NCBI GenBank assembly: GCA_034437315.1
Contig: DAOTUC010000065.1
Coordinates: 1 to 22,690 of the forward strand
Source: DSAR01 sp034437315
Lineage (GTDB): Bacteria; Chloroflexota; Anaerolineae; B4-G1
DNA length: 22,690 nt
Reading direction: 5' to 3'
Shown: in pieces, positions 15,310 to 22,690 of the stretch
How the letters are laid out: each line of letters begins with the position of its first letter
Numbering within the stretch: position 1 is the stretch's first letter
Notes under the pieces: model-generated
What the model was told of the DNA's origin: nothing
The model's database searches: none
What the model saw: only the letters and a program-made list of their open reading frames with translations
Program-made: the position numbers and the translations under genes

Positions 15310-16077
15310 CTAGAGGTGGAATTTCTGCAACGCGGTGTCCAGTTCTTCCGTCGTGCCGATGTCTATGTATCGACCGTCGTCGAAGCAAAAAGCCTTGACG
15401 TTCAGATTTTGGCGCAGCGCCTCGTCGAAAACCTCCGATAGGACGATCTCTCTGTCGCCCACTGGAATACCCAATAGGAACTGGTGCATCATTTCGGTGA
15501 AGCGCGGCCCCCAGCAACAAATGCCCCACATATATTCCAGATCGGTCTGGGCGGGCTTGTCGATGTTATAGGTGACGCGATGCTGCGCATCAAAACCCAC
15601 CATGCCGAACTTCCAAGGCGTGTCGGTGGCGAAGAGCCCCAACGTCAGGTCTGCCTCAACGCCATCGTGATAATCCAATAATTTCACGAAAGCGTCCTTC
15701 GGCTCGATGATCGTGTCGGGCATGCCGAAGACGACCGTGGCCCCGTTTAACCAGGGATAAGCTAAGTCGAGGGCGAAGGGCATCCCCAGCAATTCCTCCT
15801 GATACAGATAAGAAACGTGGGCGCCAAAGCGTCGCCCGTCGCCGTAGTAATGCATGATGTCCTGTTTCCCCTCGCCCAGGATGATGAACACTTTCTCGGC
15901 CCCGGCCATCACCAACTCCTCGAACAGGTATTGGCTGATCACCTTGGGCCGGCGCTCGATCTTGTCCTTGACCTTGTAATCCTGATAACCGATGGGGAAA
16001 AGTTCCTTGGGGCAAGGGAAGGGCGCCAGGCGGCTACCTTGCCCGGCTGCTGGAATTAAACCGACAATGTCGCTCAT
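15310..16077 (-). CDS. Sugar-phosphate nucleotidylyltransferase (NTP_transferase family)
   Basis: A 255-residue GT-A-like pyrophosphorylase that activates a sugar-1-phosphate with an NTP. The nucleotide-binding signature GLIPAAGQGSRLAP (6-19) and PKELFPIG (23-30) are intact. Further on, VVFGMPDTII (115-124) puts an aspartate (121) where the metal-binding Asp of the usual L-x-GD motif lies, and YNIDKP (170-175) plus YIDIGTTEEL (237-246) match the sugar-binding and C-terminal strands. It resembles the glucose-1-phosphate thymidylyltransferase group, but the MPDT variant and the KDKIERRPK insertion (37-45) make exact specificity uncertain, so I give no symbol. It has a strong AAGGAG (16084-16089) 6 nt before the ATG. 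It begins 3 nt after the preceding GT2 stop. Cytoplasmic; it supplies an activated sugar to the surrounding transferases. Confidence 0.85.
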   Translation of the reverse strand: MSDIVGLIPAAGQGSRLAPFPCPKELFPIGYQDYKVKDKIERRPKVISQYLFEELVMAGAEKVFIILGEGKQDIMHYYGDGRRFGAHVSYLYQEELLGMPFALDLAYPWLNGATVVFGMPDTIIEPKDAFVKLLDYHDGVEADLTLGLFATDTPWKFGMVGFDAQHRVTYNIDKPAQTDLEYMWGICCWGPRFTEMMHQFLLGIPVGDREIVLSEVFDEALRQNLNVKAFCFDDGRYIDIGTTEELDTALQKFHL

Positions 16078-16080
16078 ATA

Positions 16081-17418
16081 CTACTCCTTTTGCTGCTCTT
16101 TCGCTTTCTCATATTCCTGAGCGCGTAGCGCGAAGGGAATGTCCGGATCATATATCTCGCCGAATAGCTCCTCAATCTCGAACAGCTCCATCAAGCGCTG
16201 CTGCGCCCGTTGATACTCCGGTGCATTGAAACAAACGTCGAAACTCAAGGCCCGCACACTCTTGAATATCTCCTCATCGGTGCGACGGCGCTGCTGTTGG
16301 ATATGCGCCCGTTTCTCCATCAGGTCGGGATATGTCTCGATGAGGTCGTTGGCGGCCGCGACGTGCGCTTGCTCTATCCAGTAGAAAGATTCTTGTTGCG
16401 GCGTGGCAATGTGCTCGGGAACGGGCCGTCCGCGCCGCCGATCCAACTCATCCAAGCCGCGGCGCATTAGGGCCAGCAGCCCCTCGTCGCGCAGCGTGCG
16501 CCAGGTCTCTCGCGCGTAATAACGCAGGTCGTAATCGGTCTGTACCGGGGCCGCCGGCTCGGTTTCAGAATTGAGGCGGCATGCGTCCATATCCACGCCC
16601 CCCATCCGGCCATACAGATAAGCCCGTTTGAACTGCATCAGCAGCGCCAACGGCAAAACGCGCGCCAGGTAGCGCCGCTCATAATTTTTGATGATGGTGT
16701 AAAGCGCGTTCCGCTCGTATAGGTAGTGAATGCGAGCCGACGCTTGCTTGGAGGATGAACCGTAGTGGACGTGATAACAGATCGATTCAGGCGCGAAGGC
16801 GACCTTGTAGCCCAGCACCCACAGCCGCCACCCCAGATCAATGTCCTCGAAATAGGCAAAATAATCCTCGTCAAATCCGCCTACATCCAGAAAAACCTTC
16901 CGGTCAATGAGCATAGCGCCGCCACACGGCGCCAGGATATAGCCCACATCATCATAGGCAGTCAGGTTGGGGTTCCGGTAGCCATCGGCGCGGCCATGTC
17001 CCAGGAAGGATAGCAGAATGCCGCCAAAGTCCACCAAATGCCCATCCCAATTCAATATCTTGGAGGAGGAGCAGATGACCTCTCGCTCGCCCGCCATCCC
17101 TTCCAGCAGGCCGGTCAACCAGTGCGGCTCCACGCGCATGTCGGAGTTTAAAAAGGCCACCAGATCGCTCTGGACCTGCGCCGCAGCCCGGTTGTTGCCC
17201 TCGCAGAAACCGTGATTGCGCTCAAATTGAATCACGCGCACCTGGGGAAAATGCTCGCGCACATATTCCACCGATCCATCATGGGAAGCGTTATCAGCCA
17301 GCACCAGCTCGACGTGCTCAACCGGATAATCAAGGTCGCTCAGGGAGGAAAAGCAATCCTCCATATATTGCAGCCCGTTGTAGTTCAAGACGATCACGCT
17401 GACCGTGGGAAAATGCAC
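16081..17418 (-). CDS. GT2 family glycosyltransferase
   Basis: A 445-residue GT-A enzyme. Residues 5-215 hold VSVIVLNYNGLQYMEDCFSS (6-25), LADNASHDGS (40-49), the metal/donor site AFLNSDMRVEPHW (88-100; NSD replaces DxD, as is common in this subgroup), CGGAMLIDRKVFLDVGGFDE and FEDIDLGWRLWVLGYKVA (190-207). After the catalytic domain, residues 225-445 are largely helical and rich in Glu, Arg and Gln, with no recognised motif. The start is GTG at 17416-17418, since GGGAGGA lies just upstream within the last codons of the previous gene (1-nt gap); no ATG is suitably placed. A standard inverting transferase for the growing glycan, possibly a rhamnosyl- or deoxyhexosyltransferase. Confidence 0.9.
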   Translation of the reverse strand: MHFPTVSVIVLNYNGLQYMEDCFSSLSDLDYPVEHVELVLADNASHDGSVEYVREHFPQVRVIQFERNHGFCEGNNRAAAQVQSDLVAFLNSDMRVEPHWLTGLLEGMAGEREVICSSSKILNWDGHLVDFGGILLSFLGHGRADGYRNPNLTAYDDVGYILAPCGGAMLIDRKVFLDVGGFDEDYFAYFEDIDLGWRLWVLGYKVAFAPESICYHVHYGSSSKQASARIHYLYERNALYTIIKNYERRYLARVLPLALLMQFKRAYLYGRMGGVDMDACRLNSETEPAAPVQTDYDLRYYARETWRTLRDEGLLALMRRGLDELDRRRGRPVPEHIATPQQESFYWIEQAHVAAANDLIETYPDLMEKRAHIQQQRRRTDEEIFKSVRALSFDVCFNAPEYQRAQQRLMELFEIEELFGEIYDPDIPFALRAQEYEKAKEQQKE

Positions 17419-17419
17419 G

Positions 17420-18670
17420 CTATCCTCCCACCTTCCAGCGGATGTAGCGGCGCACCTCGCGGCCCACGCCGCCCAAGCCTTGTCGGCGGAGTATGCGCCA
17501 CGCTTTGCCGGGCAAGGCTAGCAGCGGCGTCGGCGCGGACGAGACAGGCTGGTGGGGCCGAAGCGGATCGCCATCATCCCCGCCTACTATCTCGCTTGCC
17601 TCCTCAAAGGCGTGGACCGTGTATTGTTGCAGTTCCGCCGATGTATTTTGTTGAAGCGATAAAGGGGTGATGGCCGGATAATGGCTATAAAGGCCACGCA
17701 CATTTTCCACCGTCAAGGCCGGCATACCTTTGTACAGAGTCAAAGCGTCAGCCTCGTGAGCCAGATCGTCGGGCCAAGGCCCACAGGCGACCGCTTGCAA
17801 AGCGGATAAGATGTGATACCCCTGCCAACGTATTCGGTGGGACCAATTTCTCATCCTCTGTTCTGGCGCGGCTTCGCTCGACATTTCCACCTTCTGAAGC
17901 GCCTCGCGGCGCAGCAAGCCGCCCGATGAGTGAATAGAATGTACTTCCCGCCAGCGCTTGAACTGTCCCACGTCCAGATGGCCGGTGTAGGACATACGAT
18001 CATTCGCTTCCATTCGTTCCCCCGCGCACACGACAAAGCGCGACCAACGCTCCCACATCACCCTGGGAGCCACGGCGGCGATGTCGTCCCGAAGTTCCAA
18101 TGTATGCGTCATCTCGGCGAGCGCCCCCGGCGTCAACCTCACCCGTGAATCGAGCAGTAAAACCGCCTCGGCCTCAAGCTGAGCCAGCCGCTCGCTTAGA
18201 GCACGGGTCCAGTCGTCGCGCCGTATCAGATGGACTTCTTTTGCCTCAAGCGTCCAGGGCTGCGCGGCGATGACCGTGATCGCCGCCGGCCCTGGTTCTC
18301 GCTGTTTTCGCAGTGAATCCAAGCATGCGTCCAGATCGGCTTGGGGGTGGTGATGGATGACGAAGGCGGCTGAACTTCTCGTGGCATCAATCGCAGCGTG
18401 GGTGGGGGATGACGTCGTGGCGGGCGATCCGGCTTGCAACAGCCCCGCGCGTTGGAGGACGGTCAGGGCGCAGGAGGTCAAGTAGGTCGAAATGTGAAGG
18501 TTTTGGGCCAGATCGGTCGTCGCTTGCCCCTCGGGTGCCGACCAAATCGCGAATATCAGCGGGTCCAGAGCGATTCCCTTCTGAGCGCCCGGCGGATGGA
18601 TGATAGCCCAATCATCGGCTTGCCGGGCGATAACCAATCCATCCCTGCGTCGGTAGGTAGGCGATTCCAT
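17420..18670 (-). CDS. PqqD-like domain fused to a degenerate GT2 fold
   Basis: 416 residues. Residues 8-80 resemble a PqqD-type winged helix (GIALDPLIFAIWSAPEGQAT, then a helix ending VLQRAGLLQ), as in its neighbour. Residues 100-300 keep the GT2 layout but not its chemistry. The N-terminal strand reads AFVIHHHPQADLDACLDSLR, the DxD position is LLLDSRVRLTPGA (171-183), and the segment matching the neighbour's YYDDVDWSLR reads QRMRNWSHRI (271-280), with all acidic residues lost. YTGHLDVGQF (228-237) aligns well with FIGYLDAGQF in the neighbour, which shows common descent. The C-terminus is basic (RRYIRWKVGG). Best read as a pseudo-glycosyltransferase with a regulatory or scaffold role, or an enzyme with altered chemistry. 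The start ATG (18668-18670) lies 7 nt after the previous stop; no good ribosome site is visible, and an overlapping TTG is possible. Confidence 0.7.
   Translation of the reverse strand: MESPTYRRRDGLVIARQADDWAIIHPPGAQKGIALDPLIFAIWSAPEGQATTDLAQNLHISTYLTSCALTVLQRAGLLQAGSPATTSSPTHAAIDATRSSAAFVIHHHPQADLDACLDSLRKQREPGPAAITVIAAQPWTLEAKEVHLIRRDDWTRALSERLAQLEAEAVLLLDSRVRLTPGALAEMTHTLELRDDIAAVAPRVMWERWSRFVVCAGERMEANDRMSYTGHLDVGQFKRWREVHSIHSSGGLLRREALQKVEMSSEAAPEQRMRNWSHRIRWQGYHILSALQAVACGPWPDDLAHEADALTLYKGMPALTVENVRGLYSHYPAITPLSLQQNTSAELQQYTVHAFEEASEIVGGDDGDPLRPHQPVSSAPTPLLALPGKAWRILRRQGLGGVGREVRRYIRWKVGG
17423..17429 (-). promoter_or_regulatory. Ribosome binding site for the GTG-started GT2 gene
   Basis: GGGAGGA on the minus strand, 4 nt before the GTG at 17416-17418 and overlapping the last codons and stop of the upstream gene. 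It supports the non-ATG start. Confidence 0.7.
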
Positions 18671-18677
18671 CAATCGA

Positions 18678-20213
18678 TCAAGCGCCGGGGTTGCCCGTGA
18701 ACCACCGCCAGCGGAGATATTGGCCCGTTTCCTGCATCAGGCCCAACGCGCCTTTCTCCCGCAACGCTCTGCGCACTTTTTGCCCGATGGAGGGCGAGGC
18801 GGCGGCAGCCGCTGTGAGGTTCACGGCCAAATCCTCTGGGGCCGGAGGGAAGTTAGGCTTGAAGGCTTCCACGTCCATATAATGGCCCCGGATGGCGGGC
18901 GCAAAAATGACCGGGTAGCGACCATACATCGCCGGGCGGGGCAAGCCCTCAGCGAGCGCGAACATCGCGTCGTCGGAGAAATCAGACGTGCGCGGTCCGC
19001 GCGTCCGCCAGCGGGCCAGCGCCAGTTCGGGCCAGGAACGGCGCCATTTTCGCTTGCTCTCGCGGTACGTTTCCAGCACCTCATCCAGGCCCTGATCCTT
19101 GGCCCGCGCGACGGTAAGACGATCCTGCTCCTGATAAATGCGCGTCAGCTCCCTGGCACGCCTGAAATCGAGGTTCTTCCAGATAAAGCGCAGACGGTTG
19201 CGCACAATCAGATCCAGTTTGAACGTGGAGGCCATCGTGTTCACCGTGGCGTTGAATTTATGATACACGATAGCCTGCGGCGCGGCGACTAAATCATAAC
19301 CGCAGAGCCGCGCTCGGAGCGACCAATCCACATCGTCGTAGTAGACGAAATACTCCTCATCCAGATAGCCGATCTGCTCCACCACGGAGCGGCGTAACAT
19401 CGCTGCTCCGAAACAGGCGGCGAAGACCTGATCAGTGTCGTCAAACTGACCCGCGTCCAGGTAACCAATGAAATTGTCGTGGGAATGGCCATTGGGATGG
19501 ATGGAGTTCCCCATCGAGTTGATAAAGGAACGCATATAAAAGAGTTTCATCTTGGGGGCTACGATGGCGACGTTCTCCGACTGAAGCATTTTGTGGACGC
19601 ACTCCGCGATACAATCTGGCTCCATCTCGGTGTCCTCGTTCACCAGGAAGAAAAAATCTCCCTTGGCCCGCTTCATCGCGTAATTGTTCGCCCCGCCAAA
19701 CCCCAGGGGCTCCGGAGTGGGAAGTACGTTCACTGAGGGGAATTTTTGCTCCGTGAAAGCAGCCGAATCGTCCGTGGTCTGGTTATCGACCAGGATGATC
19801 TCCAGGTTGGGGTAAGTTTGCGCCAGAACTGAGGGCAAGCAGCTCTCCAGGTGAACGCGAGCCTGGCGGCTGGCGAGAATAATGATGGAGACGAGGGGGA
19901 GATCGGGCAACTCAGAAATTTCAACAGGCCGGGGGCGTGGGAGCGGGTCCAGCGGCTGGGACGGATTGAGCATACCGGCGCGGGCCAGCACCTTGAGGGT
20001 CGACTCGATGAAGGCGGGCGAGAGGTTGACCCCTTCGGCGAGCTCGTCGATCACCTGCGCGGTAGGCCGCCCGTCACAGGCCAACCAGATGCGGTATGCC
20101 GCGTCGTCGAGAGCCACACCCCAGCCGTCGGCGTCGCTTAAAATCCAGAAGGTGCCGTCGTGCCGGGGCTGATAGGCTGCGTTCTGGGTATAAAGGCGAT
20201 CCAGCGGATCCAT
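18678..20213 (-). CDS. PqqD-like domain fused to an active-looking GT2
   Basis: 511 residues. Residues 12-85 look like a PqqD-family winged helix: a beta-hairpin (TFWILSDADGWGVALDDAAY), then IWLACDGRPTAQVIDELAEG and a final helix STLKVLARAGML, matching the family's L-x-x-T-x-DG-x-x-T pattern and closing G-[ML]-L. After a Pro-rich linker (85-105) comes a complete GT2 domain: VSIIILASRQARVHLESCL (108-126), LVDNQTTDDS (141-150), LVNEDTEMEPD (190-200), FGAAMLRRSVVEQIGYLDEE and YYDDVDWSLRARLCGYD (291-307). A helical tail follows (320-511). PqqD-type domains are known from peptide-modifying pathways, where they grip a leader peptide; fusion to a sugar transferase in a polysaccharide operon is unusual. 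The start overlaps the previous gene by one base (TAATG), with AAAGGAGGG 11 nt upstream. Confidence 0.82.
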   Translation of the reverse strand: MDPLDRLYTQNAAYQPRHDGTFWILSDADGWGVALDDAAYRIWLACDGRPTAQVIDELAEGVNLSPAFIESTLKVLARAGMLNPSQPLDPLPRPRPVEISELPDLPLVSIIILASRQARVHLESCLPSVLAQTYPNLEIILVDNQTTDDSAAFTEQKFPSVNVLPTPEPLGFGGANNYAMKRAKGDFFFLVNEDTEMEPDCIAECVHKMLQSENVAIVAPKMKLFYMRSFINSMGNSIHPNGHSHDNFIGYLDAGQFDDTDQVFAACFGAAMLRRSVVEQIGYLDEEYFVYYDDVDWSLRARLCGYDLVAAPQAIVYHKFNATVNTMASTFKLDLIVRNRLRFIWKNLDFRRARELTRIYQEQDRLTVARAKDQGLDEVLETYRESKRKWRRSWPELALARWRTRGPRTSDFSDDAMFALAEGLPRPAMYGRYPVIFAPAIRGHYMDVEAFKPNFPPAPEDLAVNLTAAAAASPSIGQKVRRALREKGALGLMQETGQYLRWRWFTGNPGA

Positions 20214-21754
20214 TATTTCAGCGACCCTCCTTTGATGATGTGATTGATCCCGTTCATCAAACGCATCACCCGCCCTTGCTGGATCTGAGCGAGCATTTCC
20301 CTCAATTGGGCGACATCATCATCCTTGGCCTGCACTTGATTTTTCAGACCAGTAACTTGACGTTCCAGACCAGTGACTTGCGCATCCTTCGTCAGCATCT
20401 TTCGCTCCAAGTTGGCTATACGGGCCTCGCGCTCCCGCAGAGCGCCTTCCAGGCGGCTGGTGCGCTCAGCCCGTCCATCCACCTCCCGCCTCAAGGCGTT
20501 GATCTGGCTGATCAGCTTCAGCGTGGGCAGCGACTGCAAATCGATGCGGGTCAGCGCCCTGTCCGGGGCGCACCGGGGATTGCGACAAAATTCCACCAGC
20601 GGCCTCATCACGACATCCCACCTCAACTGAGGAATGACCGTGGCGAAACGCTCTCGGAAATCATCCCGCGAACTCTCGACACTCTGAAGCACAGCCGTGG
20701 TCACACTCCCCACGCTTTCATAATCGACCACCCATCCCAGATTATATTGTTCGACCAAAGCACTCAAGACATCACCCTGAGTGACAATGATGGGCAGCGC
20801 GGTCCAGATGTAATCTAATAAGCGCGTGCGGAACGAGAAATGGGTCTCCACGTGGGCGAAGTGCAAGCTGATTCCCACATCGGCCTCCAGCAGGTAATTC
20901 TGCCGCTCCTCGTAAGGCGTCCAGCCGTTGAAGAAGACGCATCGCTCGTGGAGGCCCAGCTCCTGGCTCAAGGCGACCGCCTTTTCCGCCATTTCACCGT
21001 CGTGCACATCTGGGTTGGGGTGGCTTATGCCCAGGAAGAACAACTTGACGTCGTCGCGCTGCTTCGAGACACGCTCCATAGCCCGGATCAGCGTCAGTGG
21101 ATCGAACCAGTTGTAAACCCCACCGCCCCAGACGATGAGGTGATCCTCCGGTTCTATGCCCGGCCAGACGCCTTTGAGCACAGGATGAGTATGTTCCGGT
21201 GGCTCTTCCGGCAAGCCGAAAGCGACCACGTCGATCAAGCGTTGCAGCGTGGGGTCGTCGTCATACGTGAGAGGATTTATGCGTCCCAGCGCGTTGAGCC
21301 ATCCGAGCCAATAATCGCGCTGCTTCTCGCTGGAGCAGATGAAAAAATCCCCCCAGGTCAATAAATCGGTGAGTGCGTCCAGCGTCTCCGCGTGACGACG
21401 GCGGCGCTCGGTGCTTGGCAAGCCGGTCAACATAGGCAAGCTTTCCAGTAGAAAGGGGTCGTAAACATCGACCACCAAGGGCGCCAATATATCTCTCAGA
21501 GAGGGGAAGCGCCAAAGCGTAGCGCCAGATAGAACAACCACATCGCTCTGAGAAGCCAACGTTTCCAGTTTGTCTATATCATATTGCACAACCTCAAACG
21601 CCCGTAGCGAAAGCGAGGTAGGGTGAGGCGTCGCCAACACAACATCCACCTCACGACTTAGAACACGCGCAAACTCCCAACAGCGAATAGCCGGCCCGGC
21701 CATATTTTCGCCCACCACATCGTGGGTGATGATGAGCACACGAGGCTGACTCAT
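20213..21754 (-). CDS. GT4-like glycosyltransferase with a C-terminal coiled coil
   Basis: A 513-residue GT-B type protein. The N-terminus, LIITHDVVGENMAGPAIRCW (7-26), has the Gly-rich acceptor loop. The donor half contains HLIVWGGGVYNWFDPLTLI, then FFLGISHPNPDVHD, and a C-terminal motif FSFRTRLLDYIWTALPIIVT in place of the classic EX7E, as seen in a subgroup of GT4 proteins from O-antigen clusters. Residues about 415-495 form a coiled coil with regular heptads (LEGALREREARIANLERK), ending in a basic tail GRVMRLMNGINHIIKGG that may touch the membrane. It overlaps the ABC ATPase gene by 4 nt (ATGA) and has GGGAGG 4 nt before the ATG. The coiled coil could pair it with other transferases of the cluster; that is inference. 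Confidence 0.82.
   Translation of the reverse strand: MSQPRVLIITHDVVGENMAGPAIRCWEFARVLSREVDVVLATPHPTSLSLRAFEVVQYDIDKLETLASQSDVVVLSGATLWRFPSLRDILAPLVVDVYDPFLLESLPMLTGLPSTERRRRHAETLDALTDLLTWGDFFICSSEKQRDYWLGWLNALGRINPLTYDDDPTLQRLIDVVAFGLPEEPPEHTHPVLKGVWPGIEPEDHLIVWGGGVYNWFDPLTLIRAMERVSKQRDDVKLFFLGISHPNPDVHDGEMAEKAVALSQELGLHERCVFFNGWTPYEERQNYLLEADVGISLHFAHVETHFSFRTRLLDYIWTALPIIVTQGDVLSALVEQYNLGWVVDYESVGSVTTAVLQSVESSRDDFRERFATVIPQLRWDVVMRPLVEFCRNPRCAPDRALTRIDLQSLPTLKLISQINALRREVDGRAERTSRLEGALREREARIANLERKMLTKDAQVTGLERQVTGLKNQVQAKDDDVAQLREMLAQIQQGRVMRLMNGINHIIKGGSLK
20339..20380 (-). repeat. 21-bp tandem duplication within the coiled-coil coding region
   Basis: Two adjacent 21-bp units (20339-20359 and 20360-20380) differ at only a few positions, and a partial third copy of the unit end lies just before them. 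Each encodes one heptad (QVTGLER and QVTGLKN), so the coiled coil appears to have lengthened by whole-heptad duplication. Confidence 0.8.
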
Positions 21755-22690
21755 ACCACCTCCCGACTTTTCTCTACTTGCCGATGCTTATTGCTCCACC
21801 CCCATTCTCCGCGCAAGCTTACCAGACCATATCGTTCCTCTGTTCCTACCTGGCGTACCCTGAAAGGATAGAGGCGATCATGACAATCATACATCACTGT
21901 ATCCGCCTCATTGTGCGCCGAGACCGACACCAGATACGTACCCTCCATCAAAGGAAGCTCATCCACCCGGTACATCACTTCCCCCTCACCATCGACAAAA
22001 GGAATATCTAACCCAGCGAACTGGGTATTGGGGCCACACACGTGCAGGCCATCATTGCGATGGACAGCCAATCCAAAGACCGGCTTCTCGATCCGCTGCG
22101 GCGCACGATAACGCAAGCGCACCGTCCAGGGTTCCCCAACCCGAAATATAGTCCGCTCTTCCCCAGTTGCATCAAGGAAAGAAACATCAACAACCCTTAC
22201 ATCCCCTGTGCCCCATCGCTGCTTAGCCTTGTCTGACGCCTCCTGTACATCCTTGGCTCCAGCTTCCGATTTATCATCTCGTATTGCATCCCTCGCGCTC
22301 GCCTTTTCCTCTTCCTCCGCCGCGTGGCGCAAGTAGGACGAAACAACGTCGTCAACGTCACCGTTCTCCTGCACAACACCATCGTTGAGCCAAACAGCGC
22401 GCGAACAGAGCCGTCGAACCGATCCCAAACCATGCGAAACGAAACAGATCGTCACACCCTGCCGCTTCATATCCATAATATGCTCAAGACATTTGTGCTG
22501 GAAATTCTGATCTCCCACCGCCAGCACCTCATCCAAGAGCAAAATCTCCGGATCTGTATGCACCGCCACCGAGAACCCCAACCGCACGTACATCCCCGAC
22601 GAGTAGTGCTTCACCGGCACGTCGATGAACCGCTCAAGTTCCGCAAAAGCGATAATCTCGTCCATCTTCCGGTCGATCTCCGCGCGGCTC
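21751..22690 (-). CDS. wzt: ABC transporter ATPase, Wzt-type polysaccharide exporter (5' end off window)
   Basis: The 3' 313 codons of an ATPase gene whose start lies beyond 22690; in-frame codons SRAEIDRK continue to the edge upstream of the internal ATG at 22663-22665. The visible part has the ABC signature as VKHYSSGMYVRLGFSVA, Walker B with ILLLDEVLAVGD, and the switch histidine in CFVSHGL. YSSGM with LDEVLAVGD is typical of the polysaccharide/teichoic-acid exporter class (Wzt/TagH/KpsT). After a charged linker (EEEEKASARDAIRDD and onwards) comes a beta-sandwich C-terminal domain (WGTGDVRVVDVSFLDATGEE to the end), which in Wzt proteins recognises the completed glycan chain. Walker A and the permease partner must lie to the right. 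It couples by ATGA overlap to the next gene. Role: ATP-driven export of the finished polymer across the cytoplasmic membrane. Confidence 0.9.
   Translation of the reverse strand, partial: SRAEIDRKMDEIIAFAELERFIDVPVKHYSSGMYVRLGFSVAVHTDPEILLLDEVLAVGDQNFQHKCLEHIMDMKRQGVTICFVSHGLGSVRRLCSRAVWLNDGVVQENGDVDDVVSSYLRHAAEEEEKASARDAIRDDKSEAGAKDVQEASDKAKQRWGTGDVRVVDVSFLDATGEERTIFRVGEPWTVRLRYRAPQRIEKPVFGLAVHRNDGLHVCGPNTQFAGLDIPFVDGEGEVMYRVDELPLMEGTYLVSVSAHNEADTVMYDCHDRLYPFRVRQVGTEERYGLVSLRGEWGWSNKHRQVEKSREVV

Noticed and set aside
17420..18670. Possible frameshifted pseudogene
   Set aside because: The frame is intact for 416 codons with normal codon texture and tight spacing on both sides, so divergence of function is preferred over decay.
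20096..20818. Plus-strand open frame of 240 codons opposite the coiled-coil GT
   Set aside because: Antisense to two well-supported coding regions; Pro-, His- and Arg-rich translation typical of a shadow frame.

Overview
The window is almost entirely one strand: about 22.5 kb of tightly packed minus-strand genes, read from right to left. They encode assembly, sulfation and export of a complex surface polysaccharide. Most neighbouring genes overlap by 1-8 nt or are separated by under 25 nt, so this looks like the 3' part of one very long operon whose promoter and first genes lie beyond position 22690. GC content is high in most genes and clearly lower in one. The organism is most likely a member of the Chloroflexota (Anaerolineae or a relative). 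The grounds are the large glycosyltransferase set with amphipathic WYI-P-QQN tails and a secreted FG-GAP protein ending in IYLPMVLRQH, a tail type I associate with secreted Chloroflexota proteins. This assignment is an inference, not a proof.

In transcription order (right to left): a Wzt-type ABC transporter ATPase with a C-terminal glycan-recognition domain (21751-22690, cut by the window edge); a GT4-like glycosyltransferase with a C-terminal coiled coil; two adjacent proteins with a PqqD-like winged-helix domain fused to a GT2 fold, the second lacking the catalytic acidic residues; a canonical GT2; a sugar-nucleotide pyrophosphorylase-like enzyme; a GT4; a large AT-richer GT-C-like membrane protein; two tandem paralogous PAPS-type sulfotransferases with a repeated C-terminal module; a GT2 with a coiled-coil tail; a GT2-GT4 fusion; a small helical protein of unknown function; a SAM methyltransferase; a 954-residue secreted FG-GAP/beta-sandwich protein; and a sulfotransferase fragment.

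The left edge holds the 3' end of a plus-strand IS630-like transposase. It abuts the sulfotransferase exactly where that protein loses its conserved C-terminal half, so the insertion seems to have broken the last visible gene of the operon.

Taken together: the pyrophosphorylase activates a sugar, the GT2/GT4 enzymes build a glycan on the cytoplasmic side, the sulfotransferases and methyltransferase decorate it, Wzt (with a permease outside the window) exports it, and the GT-C protein and the FG-GAP protein act at or outside the membrane. The most unusual elements are the paired PqqD-GT2 fusions (one apparently a pseudo-glycosyltransferase), the duplicated repeat-bearing sulfotransferases, and the small helical protein that shares a membrane-hugging motif with a neighbouring GT. 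No tRNA, rRNA, CRISPR array, riboswitch, terminator or recognisable promoter was seen, and no gene-free stretch exceeds about 60 nt.
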